Origin: Solibacillus sp. R5-41
Lineage (GTDB): Bacteria; Bacillota; Bacilli; Bacillales_A; Planococcaceae
Assembly: GCF_002736105.1 (NCBI RefSeq)
Contig: NZ_CP024123.1
Span: 112,001 to 176,000, forward strand
DNA length: 64,000 nt
Direction: 5' to 3'
Shown here: piece by piece, positions 56,311-64,000 of the stretch
How the letters are laid out: each line of letters starts with the position of its first letter
Numbering within the stretch: the first letter of the stretch is position 1
Position numbers and translations under genes: made by a program
The notes under the pieces: model-generated
What the model was told of the DNA's origin: nothing
Databases searched by the model: none
Seen by the model: only the letters and a program-made list of their open reading frames with translations

Positions 56311-58305
56311 ATTATTTTATATTTTATTTGTATAATAGCTGTACTAACGGATTTGATTTTAGGAGAACCAAAGAAAATTACACATCCCGTAATTTATATA
56401 GGACGCTTCATTTCCTTTTTAGAGAAGGCATTGAACAAAGGGAGATATTTACGCTTCAAAGGTTTTATTACAGTCCTATTAACAGTAGGTGCTACAACTT
56501 TTATAACTTTTATAATCGTTTTTATATCTTTTAAAATTCACTTTCTTATATGGGTAGTTATGGAAGTATCGTTAATTAGCCTAGCGCTCGCTCAAAAATC
56601 ATTAAAGGAAGCGGCAATGATTGTATACGATGCACTGAACAATAACGATATGGCTCAAGCCCGTGAAAAACTAGGGTGGATTGTGGGACGAGATACTGCA
56701 CATTTAGACGAACCGGAAATTGTACGGGGAGTTGTTGAAACTGTATCAGAAAATACGAGTGATGGTGTTACCGCACCACTATTATATGCGCTATGTTTTG
56801 GAGCTACAGGTGCATGGTGTTACAAAGCAATCAATACTTTAGATTCAATGATAGGCTATAAAAATGAACGATATGGACAGTTTGGATATACTGCGGCAAA
56901 GTTAGATGATCTCGCAAATCTTATTCCAAGTCGTATTACGGGGTTTATTTTACTTATAAGTACGAAAAAGTATATTAATAAATCATTAATATTTCGGATG
57001 AAAAATTGGCTGAAAGATGCAAAGAAACATCCAAGTCCGAACAGTGGCTATCTAGAAGCAGCAACTGCCTGGCAATTAGGTATTCGCTTAGGTGGTTACA
57101 ATCAATATGGTGGAATAGAATCATTTCGAGCGTATATGGGAGAACCATATTTTACGACGCAAAAAAAGCATATTAAACTAGCAATTAAACAAATGTATGT
57201 TTGTACATGGTGGCTTTTACTAATAGGGGGATGCTATATGTTATTGCCTTCACATGGGGCTAATGCATCGGCATTGTATAAGGCAATGGGTATTACAATG
57301 CCGCAAGAAGTAATTGATTTAAGTGAAAACGTTAATGTTGAAGGGTTTCCTGAGAAAATTAAAGAGTATTGGCCCAATTTACTGAAAAAACTAGCATCCT
57401 ATCCAGATGAACAAGCAGAGCCATTTTATACGGATATAGCGGATTTTCACAAAGTTCATAAATCGCAAATTGTTGTTACGAATGGTGCAGCAGAAGGGTT
57501 AATGGCGTTAGCGCAATTTTTTAGAGGAAAAGATGTTGGATTATTAGAACCATCTTTTTCAGAGTATAAAAGGACATTGCAGCAACAAAGTTGTACGATT
57601 CATTCGGTCGTTACAGAGGATATTATTCACTATCGTTTTAATAAGCAGGCACTAAATGAATTATTATTACGTGTATCAGCTATTTACATATGCAATCCAA
57701 ATAATCCAACTGGTGTTTTATTAAAAAAAGAATGGATTGAGGGGTTAATACAAAAGTATCCACATTGTGACTTTGTAATAGATGAAGCTTTTATCGATTG
57801 GACAGACGAAGCAGAAAGTGTTGTTGCGTTAACGAAAACATATACGAATTTATTTGTCTTGCGATCTATGACGAAGATGTTTGGACTTGCGGGAGTTCGA
57901 CTAGGTTATGTGATTGGGAAGCAAGTTGAAAAGTTGCGATGTTTCCTACCACATTGGAATGTTAGTAATATTGCAATTGAACTAGGCTCCATTTGTTTAA
58001 AAGAGCAGCAATTTGTAAAGGTATCTAGGGAGAAAAGTGAGATATTAAGAGCGGAAATGGTCGTAGTACTGAAAGGATTAGGGTGTACAATTACAAATAG
58101 CGCTGCAAACTTTTTACTATTTAAATTACCGAATAGACTAAATTCGGAGTCGTTTTTTTCACATTTATTGCATCGTGGCATTGTATTACGTCATACAAAA
58201 AATTATGTTGGGTTAGATGGAAAGTGGTTCCGAATTGCCGTCAAAAACGAAGAAATATGGGCGAAGTGTAAGGAAGAGATAATAATTTATGTCGAAAATC
58301 ATTAA
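56311..58305 (+). CDS. cbiB-cobD: CbiB-CobD fusion: adenosylcobinamide-phosphate synthase / threonine-phosphate decarboxylase
   Basis: About 664 residues. The first ~320 are CbiB: TDLILGEPKKITHPV, GRDTAHLDEPEIVRGVVETVSENTSDG (in part), with several membrane helices. The rest is CobD, a class I/II PLP aminotransferase-fold decarboxylase (SHGANASALYKAMG, CNPNNPTG, PLP lysine in SMTKMFGLAGVRLGY). CobD makes aminopropanol phosphate, which CbiB attaches. No ATG/GTG begins the CbiB domain: the N-terminus needs codons back to about 56311, where an ATT stands 7 nt after GGGGG. TTG 56353 would remove part of helix 1. Confidence 0.9.
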   Translation: MILYFICIIAVLTDLILGEPKKITHPVIYIGRFISFLEKALNKGRYLRFKGFITVLLTVGATTFITFIIVFISFKIHFLIWVVMEVSLISLALAQKSLKEAAMIVYDALNNNDMAQAREKLGWIVGRDTAHLDEPEIVRGVVETVSENTSDGVTAPLLYALCFGATGAWCYKAINTLDSMIGYKNERYGQFGYTAAKLDDLANLIPSRITGFILLISTKKYINKSLIFRMKNWLKDAKKHPSPNSGYLEAATAWQLGIRLGGYNQYGGIESFRAYMGEPYFTTQKKHIKLAIKQMYVCTWWLLLIGGCYMLLPSHGANASALYKAMGITMPQEVIDLSENVNVEGFPEKIKEYWPNLLKKLASYPDEQAEPFYTDIADFHKVHKSQIVVTNGAAEGLMALAQFFRGKDVGLLEPSFSEYKRTLQQQSCTIHSVVTEDIIHYRFNKQALNELLLRVSAIYICNPNNPTGVLLKKEWIEGLIQKYPHCDFVIDEAFIDWTDEAESVVALTKTYTNLFVLRSMTKMFGLAGVRLGYVIGKQVEKLRCFLPHWNVSNIAIELGSICLKEQQFVKVSREKSEILRAEMVVVLKGLGCTITNSAANFLLFKLPNRLNSESFFSHLLHRGIVLRHTKNYVGLDGKWFRIAVKNEEIWAKCKEEIIIYVENH

Positions 58306-58816
58306 GTATTACCGTCATGCAGAAACAAAATGGAATAAAGAGGGACGATTGCAAGGATGGCTTGATTCGGAACTAACGGAACGAGGTATTCAAGAGGCAA
58401 AACAAGTTCAATGGGAACCGGAAATTGTTTTTTGTAGTGATTTAAATCGAGCATATCAAACGGCTATGCATATGTTTCCGAACAGTGTCATTCATAAAAG
58501 TGAAAATTTACGTGAAATTCGTCTCGGACATTGGCAAGGTTGTCTAATAAGCGGTCTGCAAAAAGATGGGCAATATAATTGTTATACGAATTCGCCACAT
58601 TTGTTTCAACATACTACACAAGAATCGTTTCAACAAGTGACGCTGCGAATGCTTGCATTTCACGAAAGTTTAGATCATTTATCATATAACAAAATTGCCG
58701 TCGTTTCGCATGGAGTTGCGCTTGCATGTTTCTTTACTGCAATTAAAAATCAAAGTTACGAAAATTTATGGGAATATTTATTGACTGGTACGGCATGTGA
58801 GACGGTTACGTTATAA
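58289..58816 (+). CDS. cobC: Alpha-ribazole phosphatase-like histidine phosphatase
   Basis: 175 residues. The phosphohistidine motif is YYRHAETKWN (RHA rather than the usual RHG), followed by the CobC-like GRLQGWLDSELTERG; the second His is in VVSHGVALACFF. It should remove phosphate from alpha-ribazole or adenosylcobalamin 5'-phosphate. It overlaps cobD by 17 nt. Last gene of the third cobalamin block. Confidence 0.82.
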   Translation: MSKIIKYYRHAETKWNKEGRLQGWLDSELTERGIQEAKQVQWEPEIVFCSDLNRAYQTAMHMFPNSVIHKSENLREIRLGHWQGCLISGLQKDGQYNCYTNSPHLFQHTTQESFQQVTLRMLAFHESLDHLSYNKIAVVSHGVALACFFTAIKNQSYENLWEYLLTGTACETVTL

Positions 58817-58839
58817 AAGATAGAAAAACATTTTAATCA

Positions 58840-58935
58840 TTATTCAGCCTGGGTTTGAACCCCCACTAAATTAAGTGCCTATTGGGCATTCATCCTCCAC
58901 TTATAGAAATGGGGACTTCTGCTAAAGCAAGTAAA
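58840..58935 (+). repeat. Dispersed palindrome-ended element, right-end copy (iv)
   Basis: TTCAGCCTGGGTTTGAACCC, a ~33-nt insertion, then CACTTATAGAAATGGGGACT and TCTGCTAAAGCAAGTAAA. Its order and sequence match the minus strand of copy (iii). Only the right-end part is present, and it abuts a truncated CBS gene. Confidence 0.75.
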
Positions 58936-58965
58936 GAATAAGAAACAGCTTGTTCAAAACAGTAG

Positions 58966-59310
58966 GCGATTCGTAAGCAAAAATATACGCAATTCCCTGT
59001 TTATGAAAAGCAATTCTTTAAAGAGTTGGTTACGACAGTCGGAGTGACCAATTGGTTAGCAACGTCGATGGCTGGGGCACGTTTACCACAGCACACGCCG
59101 ACGCTAGAGGATATTTTACATCATGAAAATAATGACCGGAATTATAAATTTAGTAGTCGTTTTATGACCATTTATGAGGCTGAGGAAATTTTTAAACAAG
59201 GGGTTGAGCGAGGCATATGTTTTGAAGCATTACTTATTACGGAACAATGAAAACCTCATCAAAAATTGTTAGGAATTATGACGCCCATCGATATTATGAA
59301 GGTGGACTAG
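58966..59310 (+). pseudogene. CBS-domain protein, 5'-truncated with an in-frame stop
   Basis: The frame reads KQKYTQFPVYEKQFFKELVT through GVTNWLATSMAG and RFMTIYEAEEIFKQGVERGI to LLITEQ, then TGA, then continues KPHQKLLGIMTPIDIMKVD to a TAG at 59308. The GIMTPIDIM end is CBS-domain-like. A GGA-to-TGA change would explain the stop. The upstream part is missing; repeat copy (iv) lies just before. Confidence 0.75.
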
Positions 59311-59995
59311 CATTTTTAATACTAATGTACAGGGATCCGTTTTCTAAAACTTGTGCATAGTAAACATCTTTAACTGAATGGATATTTTTCTTCGATAATT
59401 TTTTTAGCAACCATTCTTCTGTTAAATTTAGCTCGTTTAAGTTTTTTACAATAATTTTACCATCGGAAATGAGTTCGGTCGGCATAAATTGAGGTGCGGG
59501 TGAGGCTATTTTCACATCTTCTTTTGTTGCCGAACGCATTGGAGCTTTTTTTAACACGGTTAATTCCCCGTTTGTTTCAAAAATGGCATGGAGAACCTCA
59601 TCAAGTGAAAAAATACTTTGTTCCCGTAAAAGCATTGTTAATTCATCCATATGCAAACGTGCCTTTTCTAAGTTGTCATTTAAAATAACGCCACTTTGTA
59701 TAACAATCATTGGCCGATCATCAAATAAAACACGTGCTTTTTTTGATTTAAATGTTACAAAAGTGACAAAGAGGGTTAGCACAGCCCACCATACTAAGGA
59801 AATCAGTCCATCAAAAAAAGGTGTTTCAGCTTCGGAAGAAATATTAGCTGCAATTGAGCCAAAAGTAATCCCTGTTACATAGTGGAAAAAGGTCAGCTGA
59901 CTTATTTGTTTTTTGCCAATAATACGCGCAAGCAGTAAAATAGCAAAAAAAGCAAAAGTTGTACGTATGAGCATCTCCAATAAATTAAGCTCCAT
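59294..59995 (-). CDS. DUF421 (YetF-family) membrane protein
   Basis: 233 residues: three N-terminal helices with the family start FAFFAILLLARIIGKKQIS and FFHYVTGITFGSIAAN, then a cytoplasmic DUF421 domain with ARLHMDELTMLLREQ. These occur in Bacillales spore and stress contexts; activity unknown. AAAGGAG precedes the ATG. Its end overlaps the CBS pseudogene by 17 nt. Confidence 0.92.
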   Translation of the reverse strand: MELNLLEMLIRTTFAFFAILLLARIIGKKQISQLTFFHYVTGITFGSIAANISSEAETPFFDGLISLVWWAVLTLFVTFVTFKSKKARVLFDDRPMIVIQSGVILNDNLEKARLHMDELTMLLREQSIFSLDEVLHAIFETNGELTVLKKAPMRSATKEDVKIASPAPQFMPTELISDGKIIVKNLNELNLTEEWLLKKLSKKNIHSVKDVYYAQVLENGSLYISIKNASPPS

Positions 59996-60077
59996 TTCAT
60001 CACTCCTTTAAACGTAAGGATGGTCTGAACGATGTAAAACTATACGAAAATTAACATGAATAAAGGATGTGAAAGAA

Positions 60078-61280
60078 ATGTCTACTACAATGGCAAAGCA
60101 GTCCGATCCCGTTTATCCGGTCATGGTAGCAATGGGTGTTTGTCATTTAATTAACGATACAATGCAGTCAGTTATTCCAGCGATGTTTCCGCTACTAGAA
60201 AGGGATTTAGGGCTAACGTTTACACAGTTGGGGATGATTACCTTTGTGTTAAATATATTTGCGAGTCTTTTACAACCAGCAGTCGGCTTTATGACCGACA
60301 AAAAGCCTTTTCCTTATGCGTTGCCACTAGGGATGGTCAGCTCATTTATCGGGGTGTCGCTCCTTATTGTCGTCAATGAATATTGGATGATATTAATGTC
60401 GGTTATTTTTTTAGGGATTGGTTCAGCGATTTTTCATCCAGAAGGTTCGCGTGTGTCATTCATGGCGGCGGGTAATAGACGCGGACTTGCACAGTCGATT
60501 TATCAAGTAGGGGGCAATACAGGGCAAGCATTGTCGCCATTATTAAGCGCCTTTATAATTTTGCCGTTTGGAATGAATGGCGTATCAATCGTGTTAGTAT
60601 TTACTTCTATTGGAATATTTATGTTAACAAAAATTGCTACATGGTATAAACGCCAGCTTGAAGAGGAGAAGCTATCGAAAGTGAAGAAGGTACTTGTGTC
60701 TTCATTGCCAAGATTAACGAAAAAGCAGGTCGGTATAGCACTTAGCTTATTGCTCGTTATTATATTTGCGCGTTCATTCTATGTAACGAATATGACAAGT
60801 TTCTATGTGTTTTACTTAATTGAACAATATGGGATTAAAGTTGAATTTGGCCAATTACTAATTTTCCTATTTATGGCGTTTGGTGTGGTAGGTACATTTT
60901 TTGGTGGGCCATTATCAGATCGTATCGGTCGGAAAAATGCGATCTTAATTTCGGTTGTAGGACCCATTCCACTCTGTATAGCGCTACCATTTTTACCGAT
61001 TTCACTTGTCGTGGTGTTTCTAATCGCGATTGGGGCACTCATTATGATTAGCTTCACGGTGACGGTTGTATATGCACAGGAGCTTGTTCCATCCAAAATT
61101 GGGACAATGGCGGGACTGACAGTTGGCGTTGCTTTTGGTATGGGCGCAATTGGCTCGGTCGTGATTGGGAGTTTTATGGACCAGTTCGGTATACGCCCTA
61201 CGATGATTGCCATTTCAATGCTGTCGCTGCTTTTACTAGTTGCGTTTTTATTGCCAAGAGACCACGTAGCAAATGCGTAA
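60078..61280 (+). CDS. MFS transporter, fosmidomycin-resistance (Fsr) type
   Basis: 400 residues with 12 helices. GVCHLINDTMQSVIPAMFPL and the FHPEGSRVSFMAAGNRRGLA motif after helix 4 match the Fsr family; GGPLSDRIGRKNA is the MFS loop. It probably exports a drug or metabolite. ATG 60078 with AAAGGA 10 nt upstream. Confidence 0.9.
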   Translation: MSTTMAKQSDPVYPVMVAMGVCHLINDTMQSVIPAMFPLLERDLGLTFTQLGMITFVLNIFASLLQPAVGFMTDKKPFPYALPLGMVSSFIGVSLLIVVNEYWMILMSVIFLGIGSAIFHPEGSRVSFMAAGNRRGLAQSIYQVGGNTGQALSPLLSAFIILPFGMNGVSIVLVFTSIGIFMLTKIATWYKRQLEEEKLSKVKKVLVSSLPRLTKKQVGIALSLLLVIIFARSFYVTNMTSFYVFYLIEQYGIKVEFGQLLIFLFMAFGVVGTFFGGPLSDRIGRKNAILISVVGPIPLCIALPFLPISLVVVFLIAIGALIMISFTVTVVYAQELVPSKIGTMAGLTVGVAFGMGAIGSVVIGSFMDQFGIRPTMIAISMLSLLLLVAFLLPRDHVANA

Positions 61281-61296
61281 TGTAAAGAAATTTTAA

Positions 61297-61344
61297 AAAA
61301 TGCCGTCCAACTGTCAGAAAAAGTGACAATTGAACGGCATTTTT
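61297..61344. terminator. Bidirectional terminator
   Basis: AAAATGCCGTCCAACTGTCA pairs with TGACAATTGAACGGCATTTT, with two G-U/mismatch positions and A/T flanks. It separates two convergent genes. Confidence 0.88.
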
Positions 61345-61357
61345 AATTTTAGTCGAA

Positions 61358-62053
61358 TCAACCATTTACCGGTCGGCAGGCAAGTGGTATACGTTCAGGA
61401 TCTGTGACGATTCCTTCTGTAATGTGGACTTCATGCATTTTTTGATCATACGCAAATTTAAAAATTCCATTGTCGAAGTCAGTGCCAATCTCTTTGAAGA
61501 AAATTCCTTCAATGGAGATAATTTTTGGGCAAGTGAAGGCTACTTTAAACTCTTCTGAATCCTCTACTAAGTAAGTACGGACACCTTTTTCGTAAATATC
61601 AATTAATTCATCCTCAGAAGGGCGCTTTACCGAAACGATATGAAAATCAACAAATGGCACTTCTTTTAATAAGACGTTTAAGAAGGAACCTTTTGTGATT
61701 TCCTCCCAGCGGCTTTGTGCGCTTTGTCCAACGATAATTTGTGAAATGTTGCAGTTTCGCGCCACTTCAGAAATCACCTTTTGAATTGGTCGACGCTCGT
61801 TGTCCTTAATGATGAATTCTTCTATTTCTAATTCTTCCGCCAATTGCCCCCACTGTTCGATGTAGCTTGACTTTTCTGCGTCGAAAGCATCAAGTCGTTC
61901 TGGATCAACCGTTAAAACATAAAGTGGACAATCTAGTAAAGTAGCTAGTTTATGTCCTCTGCGTATTAAACGTTCTCCATTTTGTCCATAATATACACAA
62001 ACTAAAATACTTTCGTCCATCCGACCTCTAACATGTTTCATTTTAGCCCGCAC
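61358..62053 (-). CDS. KdpD-sensor-like universal stress domain protein
   Basis: 231 residues. Residues ~12-140 match the Usp-like part of KdpD (ILVCVYYGQNGERLIRRG, IIVGQSAQSRWEEITKGSF). There is no histidine kinase or membrane part. The C-terminal ~90 residues are unrelated. It is divergent from mrpA, so it may sense cation or nucleotide status for Mrp; that is inference. The first codons could instead begin at MKHVRGRM or MDESILV. Confidence 0.75.
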   Translation of the reverse strand: MRAKMKHVRGRMDESILVCVYYGQNGERLIRRGHKLATLLDCPLYVLTVDPERLDAFDAEKSSYIEQWGQLAEELEIEEFIIKDNERRPIQKVISEVARNCNISQIIVGQSAQSRWEEITKGSFLNVLLKEVPFVDFHIVSVKRPSEDELIDIYEKGVRTYLVEDSEEFKVAFTCPKIISIEGIFFKEIGTDFDNGIFKFAYDQKMHEVHITEGIVTDPERIPLACRPVNG

Positions 62054-62376
62054 CTCTTTTTCTTATCCTATAATAATAATTCAAAATGGAGAAATTAAGT
62101 ATAAATGAGATAAAACTAATGCTATTACAGTGCAAGGAGCACATTATTATTGTATACTTAAAAATAGAATGTTGATTTTTTGTTTAGTAAATTGTCTGTA
62201 ATAAGTTATCTTTAGGGTATATTTCTTAATTAATACATTTTGATGTTTGAAAGATATATTCTCTATATGACACATTATTATGAAGTGAGTTATATGGATA
62301 GTCAAGTATGTTACCATCTTTTCACGCTTACTATACATCTTATACAATGATATTAATAGCTAGGAGGTTTTTGCTT
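62054..62376. promoter_or_regulatory. Divergent promoter region upstream of mrpA
   Basis: 323 bp, very AT-rich. No RNA gene or clear operator seen. Confidence 0.3.
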
Positions 62377-64000
62377 TTGATTGTTGCGTTTTCAATTATG
62401 CTCCCATTTATCGCTGCAGCACTAATTCCACTTATTTATAGGCGATTCAAGAACATTCATCTCGGATGGTTTGTTTTAGTAGTACCTACTGTTTTATTTT
62501 CGTTTTTAGCTTCATATATCCCTCGAATTGCAGATGGTAAAACGTTTGTGAAAACATACGAGTGGATCCCCACATTTGGTATCAATATAACGACTTACTT
62601 AGACGGTCTGAGTATGATATTCAGTTTACTCATTACTGGTGTAGGTAGTTTGGTTATATTATATTCTATTTTTTATTTATCGACAAAAGAATCACTACAT
62701 CATTTCTATTGCTATCTATTGCTTTTCATGGGCGCTATGCTTGGCGTCGTCCTTTCAGATAACTTAATGGTACTTTATGTTTTTTGGGAATTAACAAGTG
62801 TCTCTTCGTTTTTACTCATTGCATTTTGGCATCATCGAAAAGCTTCACGGGCAGGTGCGCGTAAAGCGATGATCATTACAGTAAGTGGTGGGGTCGCAAT
62901 GCTTGCAGGTTTTTTAATGTTATATGTTGCTTCGGGTACCTTTAGCATTCGTGAAATTATTGCCAATTTAGAGGTTGTACAAGCAAGTACACTGTTTGTC
63001 CCTGCAATGCTTCTTGTGTTGCTTGGTGCATTTACAAAATCTGCGCAATTCCCGTTTCATATTTGGTTACCGGACGCGATGGAAGCACCAACGCCAGTTT
63101 CAGCCTATTTACATTCCGCTACGATGGTAAAGGCCGGAATTTATTTAGTGGCTCGAACAACCCCGATTTTTGGTGCGCATGAAGTGTGGTTCTGGACAGT
63201 GAGTGGCGTCGGTATTTTGACGTTGTTCTGGGGTTCATTCAATGCAGTTCGACAATATGACTTAAAGGCTTTGCTTGCTTATTCAACAATCAGTCAACTC
63301 GGTTTAATTATGAGTCTATTTGGGCTTGGTTCAATTGCATTGCACCTTGGTTATTCTACGGATTCCGTCATTTACACTCAGGCAACCTTTGCTGCGCTAT
63401 TTCATCTAATTAATCACTCCACATTTAAAGGCGCCTTATTTATGATGGTCGGAATTGTCGATCATGAGGTAGGGACGCGAGATATTCGTCGATTAGGTGG
63501 GTTAATGGCACTCATGCCGTTTACGTTTACAATTGCCGTTATTGGTAGTTTTTCAATGGCAGGCTTACCACCGTTTAATGGCTTTTTAAGTAAAGAAATG
63601 TTTTTTGCAGCGACTGTGAATATTATGCAATTAAATATTTTCTCACTAGATAGTTTCGGCATCATTTTCCCAATTGTCGCATGGATTGCAAGTGTCTTTA
63701 CATTTATTTATTGCGCAATTATTGTAATGCGAACATTTTTCGGTAAACTCCAGCCCGACCGTTTGGAAAAACCGCCACATGAAGCACCGATTGGGATGTT
63801 AATTTCTCCTTACATTTTAATTTCACTTGTTGTCGGTATTTTTATTTTCCCGAACGTATTAGGGCATTATATTTTACAGCCAGCGATGGCCAGTATTTAT
63901 CCAATGTTTCCTTCAAGTGAAGAGCTAACACCACATATTGCAGCTTGGCATGGTTATATTAATACAGAATTATGGATGACATTTGGTGTCATTGTGTTCG
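62377..64000 (+). CDS. mrpA: Na+/H+ antiporter subunit A, 5' part (runs off the window)
   Basis: 541 codons open to the right edge. TTG start with AGGAGG 9 nt upstream. The protein has many membrane helices of the NuoL/MrpA type: FWELTSVSSFLLIAFW, GAFTKSAQFPFHIWLPDAME, APTPVSAYLHSATMVKAGIY and FNGFLSKEMFF. It aligns from memory with Bacillus MrpA over its whole visible length. Subunit of the multisubunit Mrp antiporter; the remaining mrp genes should lie beyond the window. Confidence 0.95.
   Translation, partial: MIVAFSIMLPFIAAALIPLIYRRFKNIHLGWFVLVVPTVLFSFLASYIPRIADGKTFVKTYEWIPTFGINITTYLDGLSMIFSLLITGVGSLVILYSIFYLSTKESLHHFYCYLLLFMGAMLGVVLSDNLMVLYVFWELTSVSSFLLIAFWHHRKASRAGARKAMIITVSGGVAMLAGFLMLYVASGTFSIREIIANLEVVQASTLFVPAMLLVLLGAFTKSAQFPFHIWLPDAMEAPTPVSAYLHSATMVKAGIYLVARTTPIFGAHEVWFWTVSGVGILTLFWGSFNAVRQYDLKALLAYSTISQLGLIMSLFGLGSIALHLGYSTDSVIYTQATFAALFHLINHSTFKGALFMMVGIVDHEVGTRDIRRLGGLMALMPFTFTIAVIGSFSMAGLPPFNGFLSKEMFFAATVNIMQLNIFSLDSFGIIFPIVAWIASVFTFIYCAIIVMRTFFGKLQPDRLEKPPHEAPIGMLISPYILISLVVGIFIFPNVLGHYILQPAMASIYPMFPSSEELTPHIAAWHGYINTELWMTFGVIVF

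Overview
The window looks like chromosomal DNA of a low-GC, spore-forming Gram-positive bacterium. I infer Bacillales, most likely Planococcaceae (Lysinibacillus/Solibacillus-like). The reasons are the AT-rich sequence, strong AGGAGG-type ribosome binding sites, TTG/GTG starts, a YfhD-type small protein, an Mrp antiporter start, and a cobalamin gene set resembling that of Bacillus megaterium. It opens with the 5S rRNA that ends an rRNA operon.

Layout. 0-9.3 kb: 5S rRNA, a LytTR regulator divergent from isocitrate lyase (aceA), a frameshifted glyoxylate-type aminotransferase, a Sel1-repeat protein, a glycosyltransferase/micro-ORF/DUF1232 string and a probable PaxB-like membrane terpene cyclase. 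9.9-12.9 kb: a DUF4358 lipoprotein-MBOAT-DHHW operon, probably for O-acylation of a surface polymer. 13.3-21.5 kb: two convergent operons sharing one terminator. The first is a complete ABC importer with two phosphoesterase-type hydrolases and a frameshifted micro-ORF. The second is an argininosuccinate-lyase paralogue with a BadF/BadG-type kinase. 21.8-35.9 kb: SDR/TetR, YbjQ, an ECF sigma/DUF4179 pair, NupC, a deletion junction that beheaded both a DeoR regulator and phnX, a DMT transporter, a GNAT, a PfkB kinase with a tyrosine-phosphatase-like protein, and an XRE-TPR regulator leading a yxlEFG-like ABC operon.

36-58.8 kb is a cobalamin supercluster. Riboswitch 1 leads 14 tightly coupled genes (cbiH60-J-C-D-ET-L-F-G-A-sirC-cobA-nitroreductase-cobO-cbiP). 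Riboswitch 2 leads a methyltransferase plus btuC-btuD-btuF. A third block holds a CbiH60-tail paralogue, a CbiW-CbiX fusion chelatase, a CbiB-CobD fusion with an apparent AUU start, and a cobC-like phosphatase. Together they cover the cobalt-early (anaerobic) route from uroporphyrinogen III to adenosylcobinamide (phosphate), plus corrinoid uptake. CobU/P, CobS and CobT are not in the window.

58.8-64 kb: a decayed CBS-domain gene, a DUF421 protein, a fosmidomycin-resistance-type MFS transporter, a KdpD-sensor-like protein and the 5' part of mrpA, which runs off the end. At least four copies of a palindrome-ended non-coding element are scattered at 22.6, 29.2, 54.1 and 58.9 kb. It looks like a non-autonomous IS200/IS605 derivative.
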